From JAGMCJ01 sp046761005 (GTDB lineage: Archaea; Thermoplasmatota; Thermoplasmata; RBG-16-68-12; JAGMCJ01), in NCBI GenBank assembly GCA_046761005.1, contig JBHIFI010000029.1, forward strand, positions 1 to 21,274: a stretch of DNA of 21,274 bases. Direction: 5' to 3'. Positions 12,957-20,224 of the stretch are shown here, in pieces. Both the position numbers and the translations under genes were made by a program. Position 1 is the first letter of the stretch, and each line of letters opens with the position of its first letter. The notes beneath the pieces are model-generated. The model made no database searches and was not told the DNA's origin. It worked only from the letters and a program-made list of their open reading frames with translations.

Positions 12957-15248
12957 GTGTCCAACTTGCTGATAGTGTCCAACAGGTTGCCATCAAAGGT
13001 GGAAATCAGAGACGGTAGGCTTCGATTCAAAGATAGCGTAGGCGGTCTTGCCACTGGTTTGAATTCGTATCATAGGTTGAACAAGAGCCTTTGGGTGGGT
13101 TGGCCAGGCATCTCTCTCGAAAGAATCCAAGAAAAGAAACACGAAATCGAAGACAAGTTGCTCTCCCAGAACTGCCATCCCGTGTTCCTTTCTCAGAAGC
13201 ACGTTCAGAGGTACTATTATGGGTTCTGCAACAGGACCATTTGGCCTCTCTTCCACTACTTCACTGAATATGCCGTATTCGACAGCAGCCTATGGAGAAA
13301 GTACAGAGAGGTAAATGAGAAGTTCTGCGATGTCCTAGCCGAAATCGCAAAACCAGGAGATGCAATCTGGATTCACGATTATCATCTATTGCTCCTCCCA
13401 AGACTAGTGAGGGAAAGAATTCCTGACACGAAGATAGGATTCTTCCTTCACATCCCCTTCCCATCCTTTGAGGTTTTCCGTCTGCTCCCTTGGCGCAGAC
13501 AGATTCTCGAAGGCCTTCTCGGAGCCGACCTTGTTGGTTTCCACACCTACGATTACGTGAAGCATTTCCTTCAAAGCGTTCACCGCCTGCTGGGCCATGA
13601 AAGCACCCTGGGCAGAATCACAATGGAGAACCGCACAGTCGTGGTAGATGCCTTCCCCATGGGCATCGACTACGAACGCTTCTCGGGACACGCACAGAGT
13701 CCGGATGTCGAGAAGGAAATCGAGAAGATTCATAGAAAGGTAGCAGACCGGAGGATACTGCTGTCAATCGATCGCCTAGATTATTCAAAAGGGATACCCA
13801 ACCGCCTGGAGGCGTTCGACCTCTTCCTCAAAAGGAACCCAAGATACAACGAAAAGGTGACGCTCATTCTCGTAGCCGTACCCTCAAGGACAAGGGTGGA
13901 GCGCTACAGGTTGCTCAAGAAGCAGATAGATGAACTTGTCGGGAGGGTAAACGGGAAGTACGGGACAGTTGGCTGGACTCCTGTATGGTACCTATATCGC
14001 TCACTGCCTTTCCGCAATCTCGTCGCCCTATACGCCGCTGCCGATGTTGCGATTATAACGCCAATGAGGGACGGAATGAACCTCATGGCAAAGGAGTATG
14101 TAGCAAGCAAGAGAGAGGGCAACGGGGTTTTGATCCTAAGCGAGATGGCGGGAGCTTCCAGTGAGCTCGGAGAGGCAGTTGCAGTGAATCCCAACAGCAT
14201 CGAGGAGATTGCGGCAGCCATGAAAGAGGCTCTGATGATGACAGATGAAGAGCGTAAGTCACGAATGAAAACAATGCAGGTAAGACTGCAGCGTCACGAT
14301 GTAAATCGATGGGCGAGCAATTTCGTCAACACCCTGTTAAACAGCAGGAGGATCGAGAAGGAATTCGCCTCGAGAGAAATCACTGATGATGTGAGGAGGG
14401 ACCTGCTCGAAGACTATCGGAAGAGCAAAAGACGATTGATACTACTGGACTATGACGGAACCCTAGTTCCCTTCAGCAATGAACCAGAAGAGGCTGCACC
14501 TGATGATGAACTTCTGGGGATCCTCGAAGCTCTGTCTGGCGATCCGAAAAACGAGATTGTTATCGTGAGTGGAAGGGAAAGGGAAGTCCTGGAGAGATGG
14601 CTTGGCGGTCTGGATGCTGGACTGGTCGCGGAGCACGGTGCCTGGATGAGGGAGGAGGGTAAGGATTGGAAGGCTATGGAACCCATCAGACCGGATTGGA
14701 AGGAAGCAATAAAGCCGGTGCTGGAGCTTCACGTGGACAGGACACCCGGTTCCTTTGTTGAAGAGAAAGACTTCTCCTTGGCCTGGCACTACAGAAAGGC
14801 TGACCCAAAGCTGGGTCTCCTCAGGGCGAGGGAACTTGCCGATGCATTGTTGTACCTCACCAGTCACCTGGAACTCGATGTTCTGGAAGGCAACAAGGTA
14901 GTGGAGGTAAGGAACACCGGAATAAGCAAGGGTCGAGCCTCCTTATCCTGGACGTCAAAAGAGAAATGGGATTTCGTGTTCGCCATGGGGGACGACAGAA
15001 CCGATGAGGACGTTTTCGCTCTCCTTCCTGAGTCAGCATACTCCATCAAAATCGGATTGGGTGCCTCTCGGGCGAACTTTCGCGCACGCTCTCCGGATGA
15101 TGTGAGGTCGTTGCTTAAGAATCTGAGCCTTCTCAACGTCGCGAATCCAGGGAGGCTCTCATCGGATGATTGTGGCGAAGAGAGTACTTCTGAAGCTAGC
15201 AAGCACTCAAAGGGAAGCCTAACAACGATGACGGGTGATGGTATTTAG
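12957..15248 (+). CDS. otsAB: Fused trehalose-6-phosphate synthase/phosphatase
   Basis: A 763-residue bifunctional enzyme. Residues 1-~465 are GT20: LLIVSNRLP, the DSVGGLATGL loop (26-35), WIHDYHLLLLP (138-148), FLHIPFPSFEVF (163-174), IDRLDYSKG (271-279) and RDGMNLMAKE (371-380). Residues ~490-725 are a HAD phosphatase of OtsB type: LLDYDGTL with D498/D500, VSGRE (S538), EHGAW, SKGRA (K659) and GDDRTDED (678-685). Fusion would channel trehalose-6-phosphate directly to trehalose. The last ~35 residues are low-complexity and polar. Start is GTG with a weak GTGAGAT upstream; it opens right at a short direct repeat. All catalytic motifs of both halves look intact, so the cell seems to have two complete routes to trehalose. 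Confidence 0.95.
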   Translation: MSNLLIVSNRLPSKVEIRDGRLRFKDSVGGLATGLNSYHRLNKSLWVGWPGISLERIQEKKHEIEDKLLSQNCHPVFLSQKHVQRYYYGFCNRTIWPLFHYFTEYAVFDSSLWRKYREVNEKFCDVLAEIAKPGDAIWIHDYHLLLLPRLVRERIPDTKIGFFLHIPFPSFEVFRLLPWRRQILEGLLGADLVGFHTYDYVKHFLQSVHRLLGHESTLGRITMENRTVVVDAFPMGIDYERFSGHAQSPDVEKEIEKIHRKVADRRILLSIDRLDYSKGIPNRLEAFDLFLKRNPRYNEKVTLILVAVPSRTRVERYRLLKKQIDELVGRVNGKYGTVGWTPVWYLYRSLPFRNLVALYAAADVAIITPMRDGMNLMAKEYVASKREGNGVLILSEMAGASSELGEAVAVNPNSIEEIAAAMKEALMMTDEERKSRMKTMQVRLQRHDVNRWASNFVNTLLNSRRIEKEFASREITDDVRRDLLEDYRKSKRRLILLDYDGTLVPFSNEPEEAAPDDELLGILEALSGDPKNEIVIVSGREREVLERWLGGLDAGLVAEHGAWMREEGKDWKAMEPIRPDWKEAIKPVLELHVDRTPGSFVEEKDFSLAWHYRKADPKLGLLRARELADALLYLTSHLELDVLEGNKVVEVRNTGISKGRASLSWTSKEKWDFVFAMGDDRTDEDVFALLPESAYSIKIGLGASRANFRARSPDDVRSLLKNLSLLNVANPGRLSSDDCGEESTSEASKHSKGSLTTMTGDGI

Positions 15249-15729
15249 GATTGGTGGTGAGGAGGGAAAGGGCGAGATATACAACGAGAAGGGAAGTCTG
15301 ATTACAACTCAGGATGAAAGGGTTGTTGTCAAGAAAGACCCTGTGTTCTGTGAGATTCGAAAGCGTGGAAGGCTCGGTTTTCTGGGGGGCAAGGCCGTCT
15401 TCCTGGGGGGCGAGGGGAAGTTCTACGTAACCACCAAGCGGATAGTATTCATAAGAGAACCGCTAGGCAGAATATTCGTCTCTCCCGCCACGGGCGGCTC
15501 TCCCCCCGCTGCTGCTGTTCCAGTACGTCTGACAGTCAAGAGAAAGAGCAAAAGGATTCAGAGGAAGAACATCAAGGAGTTCTTTCAAATTGAACTGGGT
15601 GAGGTATGCCAGGTTCGAAAAGGGTTCTTGGGCGGGTACCAGTTATCGATTGAGGACGATGAGCGGAACGAGTACAGATTGTATGTGGGGATAAGAAATG
15701 GACTGGACCGAATTCAGTTCCGCTGCTGA
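15238..15729 (+). CDS. GRAM/PH-like domain protein, function unknown
   Basis: A 163-residue basic protein overlapping the end of otsAB by 11 nt, so co-translated with it. The core FYVTTKRIVFIREP followed by RKNIKEFFQI and a GGYQLSIEDDERNEYRLYV stretch is the strand pattern of bacterial and archaeal GRAM/PH-like domains, where YVTTKRIVF marks the second and third strands. Two FLGG motifs precede it (LGFLGGKAVFLGGEGKF), and a Pro/Ala/Gly insert sits near residue 85. A GTG at 15235 just before the ATG is an alternative start. No signal or membrane segment is present. Family assignment is by pattern only, and its link to trehalose is purely positional. Confidence 0.65.
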   Translation: MVFRIGGEEGKGEIYNEKGSLITTQDERVVVKKDPVFCEIRKRGRLGFLGGKAVFLGGEGKFYVTTKRIVFIREPLGRIFVSPATGGSPPAAAVPVRLTVKRKSKRIQRKNIKEFFQIELGEVCQVRKGFLGGYQLSIEDDERNEYRLYVGIRNGLDRIQFRC

Positions 15730-15918
15730 GACATGTACCTCAACCGTACGATTGCTGGGATCCAAGCAGGCTGATTTGGTGAGAGCTCGCTTTGTGCCAG
15801 AACCCCATCTTCGAGCGTTCAGGTATGCGATGCCCCATTTTCAGCCGGCTCATCTTGCGACTCAGCACAGGAGCGACCCGAGAATTCGAATATCCTAACA
15901 CTGAGAGAGATGAGGAAT

Positions 15919-16395
15919 ATGTTGGTCAAGAAGCGAACCGGTTCCCAAGAAAGGTTCAACAGAAGAAAGCTCGAGAGGTCCTTAATCAGGGCTGGGGCCA
16001 ATCAGAAAACGGCAAAGGAGATTGCAACAAAAATCAATCGCTCAACGGTGAAAACAACTGCTGAGGTGAGAGCACGGGCGGTCCTGGAACTCGGGAAGAT
16101 AGATCCTTCCCTAGCTCGAAGATACGAATCGACGAGGAGCCTTGCGGTGAGGGAATCCATGGAGACCGTAAAAGGGACGCTCAGATTGCATATCGAAACC
16201 TTGAACGAGCTAGGGGCAAAGCGAGGAGGGTCTGTGACGGTGGAGCATAAGGGAATGAAGAAAACGTTTGTCACTGAGGCTGGATCCGTCCAAAGAAGGT
16301 GGATGCAGATGAACGTCGGCGATATCAGAGATATGAGAGTAAGGGAGGGGATGAGGTTGGTCGTGAGGCCTCATCATCGGCGAACCGTCTTCTAG
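15919..16395 (+). CDS. ATP-cone protein with C-terminal barrel-like segment, copy 1
   Basis: A 158-residue protein. Residues ~3-75 match the ATP-cone fold: VKKRTGSQERFNRRKLERSL, an AKEIATKI helix, a TVKTTAEVRARAV stretch and ARRYESTRSL. In ribonucleotide reductases and NrdR this domain binds ATP/dATP; here it stands without either partner. The C-terminal part ends DIRDMRVREGMRLVVR, a D-x2-x2-G/R-x-x-EG-x-R-hydrophobic-V signature like the last strands of double-psi or AbrB-type barrels. Its sister at 16788 has the same layout. ATG at 15919 follows GAGG and aligns best with the sister; an ATG at 15910 is possible. The protein is strongly basic. Function unknown; a nucleotide-sensing switch is inference. 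Confidence 0.7.
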   Translation: MLVKKRTGSQERFNRRKLERSLIRAGANQKTAKEIATKINRSTVKTTAEVRARAVLELGKIDPSLARRYESTRSLAVRESMETVKGTLRLHIETLNELGAKRGGSVTVEHKGMKKTFVTEAGSVQRRWMQMNVGDIRDMRVREGMRLVVRPHHRRTVF

Positions 16396-16743
16396 GGTAC
16401 TGTCTATAGCAGCATGTTGGGTGAGTGAGGATTGCTTTGGAAAGCCTGAACCAGCTCTTTGGGGTAATGACAGCTGTGCCGAGTCCCAAGACAATGACCA
16501 CCGCTCCAGACGATATCGTCTGCATGAACGTGATGAGAAGAAAGTCGAGAGGAATTCATAGTCTCTGTGAAGAAACGCTTGACACAGGAAAGCTACGTGA
16601 CAAGTCTCTTGCCAGTCCAAGGGCCGATCTCTAGCCTCTCGGTGGATAGAGAACCTCTGGCGTTCGATTACTGAGAAAGTGAGGATGCAACTTCGCAAAT
16701 TCCGAGGAAACGAGCGCCCCATACCCATAACCTATCAGATAAT
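16396..16743. other. Interval between the two ATP-cone genes, possible membrane-gene remnant
   Basis: On the minus strand, 16400-16549 reads through a hydrophobic segment (FLLITFMQTISSG, AVVIVLGLGTAVITPKSW) resembling one helix of a small membrane protein. It is preceded by a stop and then runs into the antisense of ATP-cone copy 1, so if real it is broken. Nothing else gene-like was seen. Confidence 0.25.
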
Positions 16744-16751
16744 GGTTAAAT
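16744..16751 (+). promoter_or_regulatory. TATA box of ATP-cone copy 2
   Basis: GGTTAAAT lies ~41 nt before ATG 16788 and predicts a short leader that carries the TAGGTGA ribosome site at 16777-16783. Confidence 0.45.
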
Positions 16752-16787
16752 CCCCTCACAATAGTTTGTATCCAGTTAGGTGAAACA

Positions 16788-17252
16788 ATGAAAAACGTAA
16801 GGAAGATGGACGGAAGACTAGAGAGTTTCAATAGAGCGAAAATCGTGCAGTCCGTCCTCAGAGCCGGTGGGGACGAGAAGCTGGCGATAAGTATTGCCAA
16901 TGCCGTACCTGAGGAGGTCGCACTGACGACGGCGAACATCCGCCAGAAGGTGGCCAACGAACTCACGAAGAAGGACAAAGAGATCGCAAGGCGATACTGG
17001 GAAACTAGACGTTTAGTCGCGAGGAAGTCTGTCGATGCTGCCGAGGGGTCGGCGAAACTCGCGGAGGAGGCTATGAGCAGGCTGAGTCTGAGACCTGGCG
17101 ACCCCCTACAGATTTGCTATGCGGAGAACAAACACAACGTTATGGCAGACGAGGGCGCAGCAGATCCTGGTAACATACAGCTGCACGAGAACGATTTGAC
17201 GAGAATCGGAGCGACTGAAGGGAACCGAATAGCTGTGCGGAGGGTCCGCTAG
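16788..17252 (+). CDS. ATP-cone protein with C-terminal barrel-like segment, copy 2
   Basis: A 154-residue paralogue of the protein at 15919. The ATP-cone part is RKMDGRLESFNRAKIVQSVL, AISIANAV, TTANIRQKVANEL and ARRYWETRRL. After a helical linker (VDAAEGSAKLAEEAMSRL), the C-terminus has HENDLTRIGATEGNRIAVRR, which resembles the closing part of MopB dinucleotide-binding, FwdD or VAT-N/AbrB barrels (pattern: polar-x-x-D-L-x-x-x-G-x-x-x-G-x-x-hydrophobic). The start has AGGTGA in good position. It is followed after 35 nt by hsp20 in the same direction. The two copies differ in the middle, where copy 2 is less basic. Confidence 0.7.
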   Translation: MKNVRKMDGRLESFNRAKIVQSVLRAGGDEKLAISIANAVPEEVALTTANIRQKVANELTKKDKEIARRYWETRRLVARKSVDAAEGSAKLAEEAMSRLSLRPGDPLQICYAENKHNVMADEGAADPGNIQLHENDLTRIGATEGNRIAVRRVR

Positions 17253-17287
17253 TCGGGCTGTACGCGCACGAACTGAAGGTGATAGAC

Positions 17288-17767
17288 ATGAGGAAACTGA
17301 GGGAATGGGGTCTGACACCTTGGGAGCGCTCGCGCCCATCCGGCGTGATGAGCGAATTCGACAGAATGCTGGAGGATTTCAGGATGGAGTTCGAGAACAT
17401 GTTCTGGAGGTCCCCAACCGAAACCACGACGATGAAGAGGTCGCCGCTGGTGGACCTCGCGGACCGTGGGGACTCTTATGAAGTGACCGCAGAGATACCT
17501 GGCATTCCGAAAGAAAAGATAGATATCAAGGTCTCGGAAGACGGTCTAGAGATAACGGCCGAGGCCGAGGGGGAAAAGAAGGAGGAAGGAAAGGAGTACC
17601 TCTCGAGGGAGATATCATACAGAGGCTATTACAGGAAGATGGCGCTACATGAGGAAGTCATCCCGGAGAAAGCCAAAGCCAAGAGTGTTGACGGAATCTT
17701 GAAGATAGAACTACCGAAGAGGACTCCAAAGAAGTCATCCAAACCACGCAAGCTGGAGATAAAGTGA
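17288..17767 (+). CDS. Small heat-shock protein Hsp20/alpha-crystallin
   Basis: A 159-residue holdase chaperone. Residues ~50-140 form the alpha-crystallin domain: PLVDLADRGDSYEVTAEIPG, IDIKVSEDGLEITAEAE, REISYRGYYRKMALHEEV, then the A-x-x-x-DGILKIELPK hallmark. The N-terminal arm (TPWERSRPSGVMSEFDRMLE) is short, and the C-terminus is Lys-rich, ending LEIK, which can serve as the assembly tail. ATG at 17288 follows AGGTGAT; a GTG at 17279 is less likely as it overlaps that site. Family function is ATP-independent capture of unfolding proteins. It lies between ATP-cone copy 2 and the PRC-barrel gene, all co-directional. Confidence 0.95.
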   Translation: MRKLREWGLTPWERSRPSGVMSEFDRMLEDFRMEFENMFWRSPTETTTMKRSPLVDLADRGDSYEVTAEIPGIPKEKIDIKVSEDGLEITAEAEGEKKEEGKEYLSREISYRGYYRKMALHEEVIPEKAKAKSVDGILKIELPKRTPKKSSKPRKLEIK

Positions 17768-17816
17768 ACTCAATTGAACGGAAGCCTCCCAAGCCTCGCC
17801 AACCGAGGTGGTAACA

Positions 17817-18578
17817 GTGTTGCGTAGTCTCGAGAATCTGCGAGGATTCGAAGTGCAAGGAGAGGATAGCGAAATCGGCTCGGTTCACGGCTTCCTCTTC
17901 AGGGACGATAGTTGGGTCATCACCTACATTGTCGTAGACACCGGCAAATGGCTCCCCGGCCGCAAGGCGATTATATCCCCAATGGCTATAGATACATGCG
18001 ACTGGGTCAAAAAGAGCTTTTCTACATCCCTGACAAAGGAACGGGTCAAGAAAGGTCCCGATATCGACTCCGAGAAGCCTGTCTCTCGGCAGAAGGAGAT
18101 CGAGCTTAACAGATACTACGGATGGCCTATGCCGCGTGCAGGTATCCCCGGCGCTGCCCTGCCAAGCATATATGGGCCCATTCCACCCCCCGAATCCGGG
18201 AAGGAATTCCCAGGTGGAGAGGAAAACGATTCCCATCTCAGGAGTACCCGCGAGGTCATAGGCTACCGGATCGAAGCCAGGAATGGCGAGCTCGGTCATC
18301 TGGAAGGTTTCTTAGCTGACGACGAAGCCTGGGTCATCCGGTACGTCATCGTCAGCCTGGGGAAGTGGTTGCCCGGCAAGCAGGTGCTAGTTGCCCCTGA
18401 GTGGATAGAGAGAGTCAGCTGGCAGAAGAGGAAGGTCTACGTTGATCTCCTCAAGGATACTGTGAGGAACTGCCCGGAGTATGATCCCTATGCACAAGTG
18501 GGTAGGGAGTACGAGACTGCGCTCTATGACTACTATGGTCGACCTAAATACTGGGAGGGCTCCAATCGGAAGAGGTGA
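17817..18578 (+). CDS. Tandem PRC-barrel protein
   Basis: A 253-residue protein made of two similar halves. Each begins with a barrel core (first: GFEVQGEDSEIGSVHGFLF; second: GYRIEARNGELGHLEGFL), continues with the shared W-VI-x-Y-(I/V)-V and GKWLPG strands, and ends with a DYYGRPKYW-type tail (first half NRYYGWPMP). A Pro/Gly linker separates them. PRC-barrels occur in photosynthetic reaction-centre H subunits, RimM and many stress proteins. GTG at 17817 follows GAGGTGGT; a GTG at 17808 is the alternative. It follows hsp20 by 49 nt. Homologues with two halves are often found beside stress genes in bacteria. The molecular role is unknown. Confidence 0.85.
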   Translation: MLRSLENLRGFEVQGEDSEIGSVHGFLFRDDSWVITYIVVDTGKWLPGRKAIISPMAIDTCDWVKKSFSTSLTKERVKKGPDIDSEKPVSRQKEIELNRYYGWPMPRAGIPGAALPSIYGPIPPPESGKEFPGGEENDSHLRSTREVIGYRIEARNGELGHLEGFLADDEAWVIRYVIVSLGKWLPGKQVLVAPEWIERVSWQKRKVYVDLLKDTVRNCPEYDPYAQVGREYETALYDYYGRPKYWEGSNRKR

Positions 18579-18597
18579 TGGAATACTAGATGACAAC

Positions 18598-18783
18598 GTG
18601 TACAACCTGATGGAGCAGGCGACGACGGAGAGCAAGAGCCTGTGGCGTATCAGGAATTACTACAAAAAGGACGCAGAGACAAACCCGGTTCTGCTGGCCT
18701 TCTGGAAGGAGATTGAGAGTAAGAAAGAGCAGAACATCATGAAGCTCACTGAGCTGATCAGAGCGGCTCTAGGTGAGCAGTAG
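18598..18783 (+). CDS. Small helical archaeal protein, function unknown
   Basis: About 61 residues, rich in charged helix formers: VYNLMEQATTESKSLWRIRN, YYKKDAETNPVLLAFWKEIE, then KKEQNIMKLTELIRAAL. It resembles a widespread family of very short archaeal proteins with the SLWRIxNxYxKDA core, which often have a CxxC before the FW; here that pair is replaced by NPVL. GTG at 18598 or ATG at 18610 are possible starts; homologues tend to include residues before VYNL, favouring the first. It is 19 nt after the PRC-barrel stop and likely in the same unit. Confidence 0.65.
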   Translation: MYNLMEQATTESKSLWRIRNYYKKDAETNPVLLAFWKEIESKKEQNIMKLTELIRAALGEQ

Positions 18784-18825
18784 ACGATAGGAAAGTGTTA
18801 TGAGATAGCCAGCTCATTCAAGAGC

Positions 18826-19401
18826 ATGACCGGTGAGGATGAATCCGATCAGTCCAAATCGTCGGAGAAGCCCATTTTTGTGATTCAGAAGCACGATGCA
18901 ACTACACTTCATTACGACCTGCGGCTTGAGGTCGGTGGCGTCCTGAAGTCCTGGGCCGTTCCCAAGGGACCTTCGACAAATCCACGAGTCAAGCGACTGG
19001 CGATTCAAACCGGAGAGCATCCGTTGGAGCACGCAGATTTCGAAGGCGTGATTCCCGAAGGCGAGTATGGGGCGGGACCCGTGATCGTATGGGACAGGGG
19101 TACCTATCGCAACATCCGGAGGAAGGAAGGAAAGGAGGTCCCAATGGAAGAGGCGATCAAGCAGGGTCACGTCAGTGTATGGCTGAAGGGAGAGAAGCTG
19201 AGGGGTGGATACTCCCTGGTGCGAACACGAAGCAAGGATGAGCAGTGGCTACTCGTGAAGATTGACGACGCGTTCGCAGTTCCTGAGCACGAGCCGGCAG
19301 CAGAGGAACCCGGGTCAGTGGTCAGCGGTCGCACACTTGAGGAGGTTGCCCAGGAGGCGAAAAAGAGAAAGAAGCTGGACGAGTTTTCCAGGGGATACTA
19401 G
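18826..19401 (+). CDS. Stand-alone LigD-type DNA 3'-phosphoesterase
   Basis: A 191-residue end-processing enzyme related to the PE domain of bacterial ligase D, which trims 3'-phosphate and ribonucleotide ends before ligation. The signature QKHDATTLHYDLRLE gives H23, H29, D31 and R33, matching the catalytic H42/H48/D50/R52 of Pseudomonas LigD; H65 matches H84. FEGVIPEGEYGAG (72-84) follows, then SVWLKGEKLRGGYSLVRT and WLLVKIDD. The position of the family Tyr (Y88) is His69 here. The Lys/Glu-rich tail is extra. No Ku, polymerase or ligase domain is attached or nearby, as in other archaeal stand-alone PE proteins. The ribosome site is weak. Confidence 0.9.
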   Translation: MTGEDESDQSKSSEKPIFVIQKHDATTLHYDLRLEVGGVLKSWAVPKGPSTNPRVKRLAIQTGEHPLEHADFEGVIPEGEYGAGPVIVWDRGTYRNIRRKEGKEVPMEEAIKQGHVSVWLKGEKLRGGYSLVRTRSKDEQWLLVKIDDAFAVPEHEPAAEEPGSVVSGRTLEEVAQEAKKRKKLDEFSRGY

Positions 19402-19454
19402 TAGAGGAACTCCCTTAGATCTGAGATCGCTCAACGCGGCGCTGGCGACAATCC

Positions 19455-19601
19455 TCAGATGACGTCTTTCTGCTTGTCAGGAGGCAGTTTACCGCGCTTC
19501 AAGCCACATAATTCGCACTGAAGAGTGTATTTTCCTCCCTTTCCAGGAACCTTGACCATGGTGTTCTTGCCGCACTTCGGGCAAAGGAATCTCTCAGTCA
19601 T
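19455..19601 (-). CDS. 48-residue zinc-ribbon protein
   Basis: The frame begins MTERFLCPKCGKNTMVK and ends PDKQKDVI. C7-C10 (CPKCG) and C29-C32 (CELCG) form a four-cysteine zinc ribbon with an 18-residue spacer; the basic loop between the knuckles (KVPGKGGKY) could contact nucleic acid. A strong TATA box ~31 nt upstream and a clean stop support a real gene. It is convergent with the phosphoesterase gene. The family is not recognised beyond the fold. Confidence 0.8.
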   Translation of the reverse strand: MTERFLCPKCGKNTMVKVPGKGGKYTLQCELCGLKRGKLPPDKQKDVI

Positions 19602-19627
19602 CTGCTCGGTTGCGAACTGGAACCACC

Positions 19628-19636
19628 CTATAAAAG
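19628..19636 (-). promoter_or_regulatory. TATA box of the second mini zinc-ribbon gene
   Basis: The minus strand reads CTTTTATAG, centred ~31 nt before ATG 19601; an mRNA with a very short or absent leader is expected. Confidence 0.55.
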
Positions 19637-19868
19637 CTTGGCGTTGCGATTCATGCAGTGAGAAGCGTTATCAGGCGAGCCATTCATCACAAACGGCATG
19701 ATTTTCGGTGCGGTCGGGGAAAACCACACTCCTAATGCGAGACATAGAGTTTTTGGGTGACAAACCCTTCCCCTTGCCACAGAAGGAATGGGGGGCGCGC
19801 AGACGCAGGAGTCCAGATTTGTCACCAACGCTGAGAACACGGGGAAACCCTTAAGTCTCCAAGCAATG
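19637..19868. other. Interval with no recognised gene
   Basis: About 230 nt between two divergent promoters. A plus-strand frame from 19788 runs through it into the next gene region but carries the later promoter and ribosome site inside, so it is not convincing. No RNA gene was recognised. Confidence 0.35.
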
Positions 19869-19877
19869 TATTTATAC
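19869..19877 (+). promoter_or_regulatory. Promoter of the DUF5678-like/retropepsin-like pair
   Basis: GTATTTATAC lies ~60 nt before ATG 19933, predicting a ~35-nt leader that includes the GGAGG site at 19922-19926. Confidence 0.5.
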
Positions 19878-19932
19878 TGGCTCGAGAAAGAGCAACACAG
19901 CGCCACACTGCGGAGAATGTTGGAGGATATCC

Positions 19933-20199
19933 ATGAGCGGCACGACATATGGTCTTACGACAGGGGAGATATTGGAGGGCATCACGGCTGCTGAGAAGAG
20001 ATCCGTCTTTCTCGAGTCGAGACGAGAGGAGCTTAAGAAGAAGTATCCTGACCAGTACGTGGCGGTCGGCAAGGAGCGTATCGTCGCGGTCGCCAAGACA
20101 ATGAAGACACTGATGGCCAAGCTTAAGAGGAAGGGCCTTGAGGCTAGGGAGGTCACAGTCGAGTTCATCGCCCGTGAGGACTTCCACATGATAATCTGA
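19933..20199 (+). CDS. DUF5678-like small protein
   Basis: An 88-residue protein. A helical head (TTGEILEGITAAEKRSVFLE) leads to the core YPDQYVAVGKERIVAVAKTM, a helix KTLMAKLKRKG and a final strand VTVEFIARED. The core pattern, an aromatic-x-W/Y-V-A-V strand, a hairpin, then a helix and a closing strand, resembles DUF5678. ATG at 19933 follows GGAGG with ideal spacing. It ends 25 nt before a retropepsin-like protease gene; this type of pairing is seen repeatedly in prokaryotes, so the two likely work together. Biochemical role is unknown. Confidence 0.7.
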   Translation: MSGTTYGLTTGEILEGITAAEKRSVFLESRREELKKKYPDQYVAVGKERIVAVAKTMKTLMAKLKRKGLEAREVTVEFIAREDFHMII

Positions 20200-20224
20200 T
20201 TTCTGCGCGACTTGGAGGGATGCA

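Noticed and set aside
16210..16728. A 172-residue minus-strand frame between the ATP-cone genes
   Set aside because: It is rich in Arg, Ser and His without hydrophobic core patterns and is partly the antisense of ATP-cone copy 1.
19788..19994. A 68-residue plus-strand frame before the DUF5678-like gene
   Set aside because: The promoter and ribosome site of the next gene lie inside it, and its end overlaps that gene in another frame.
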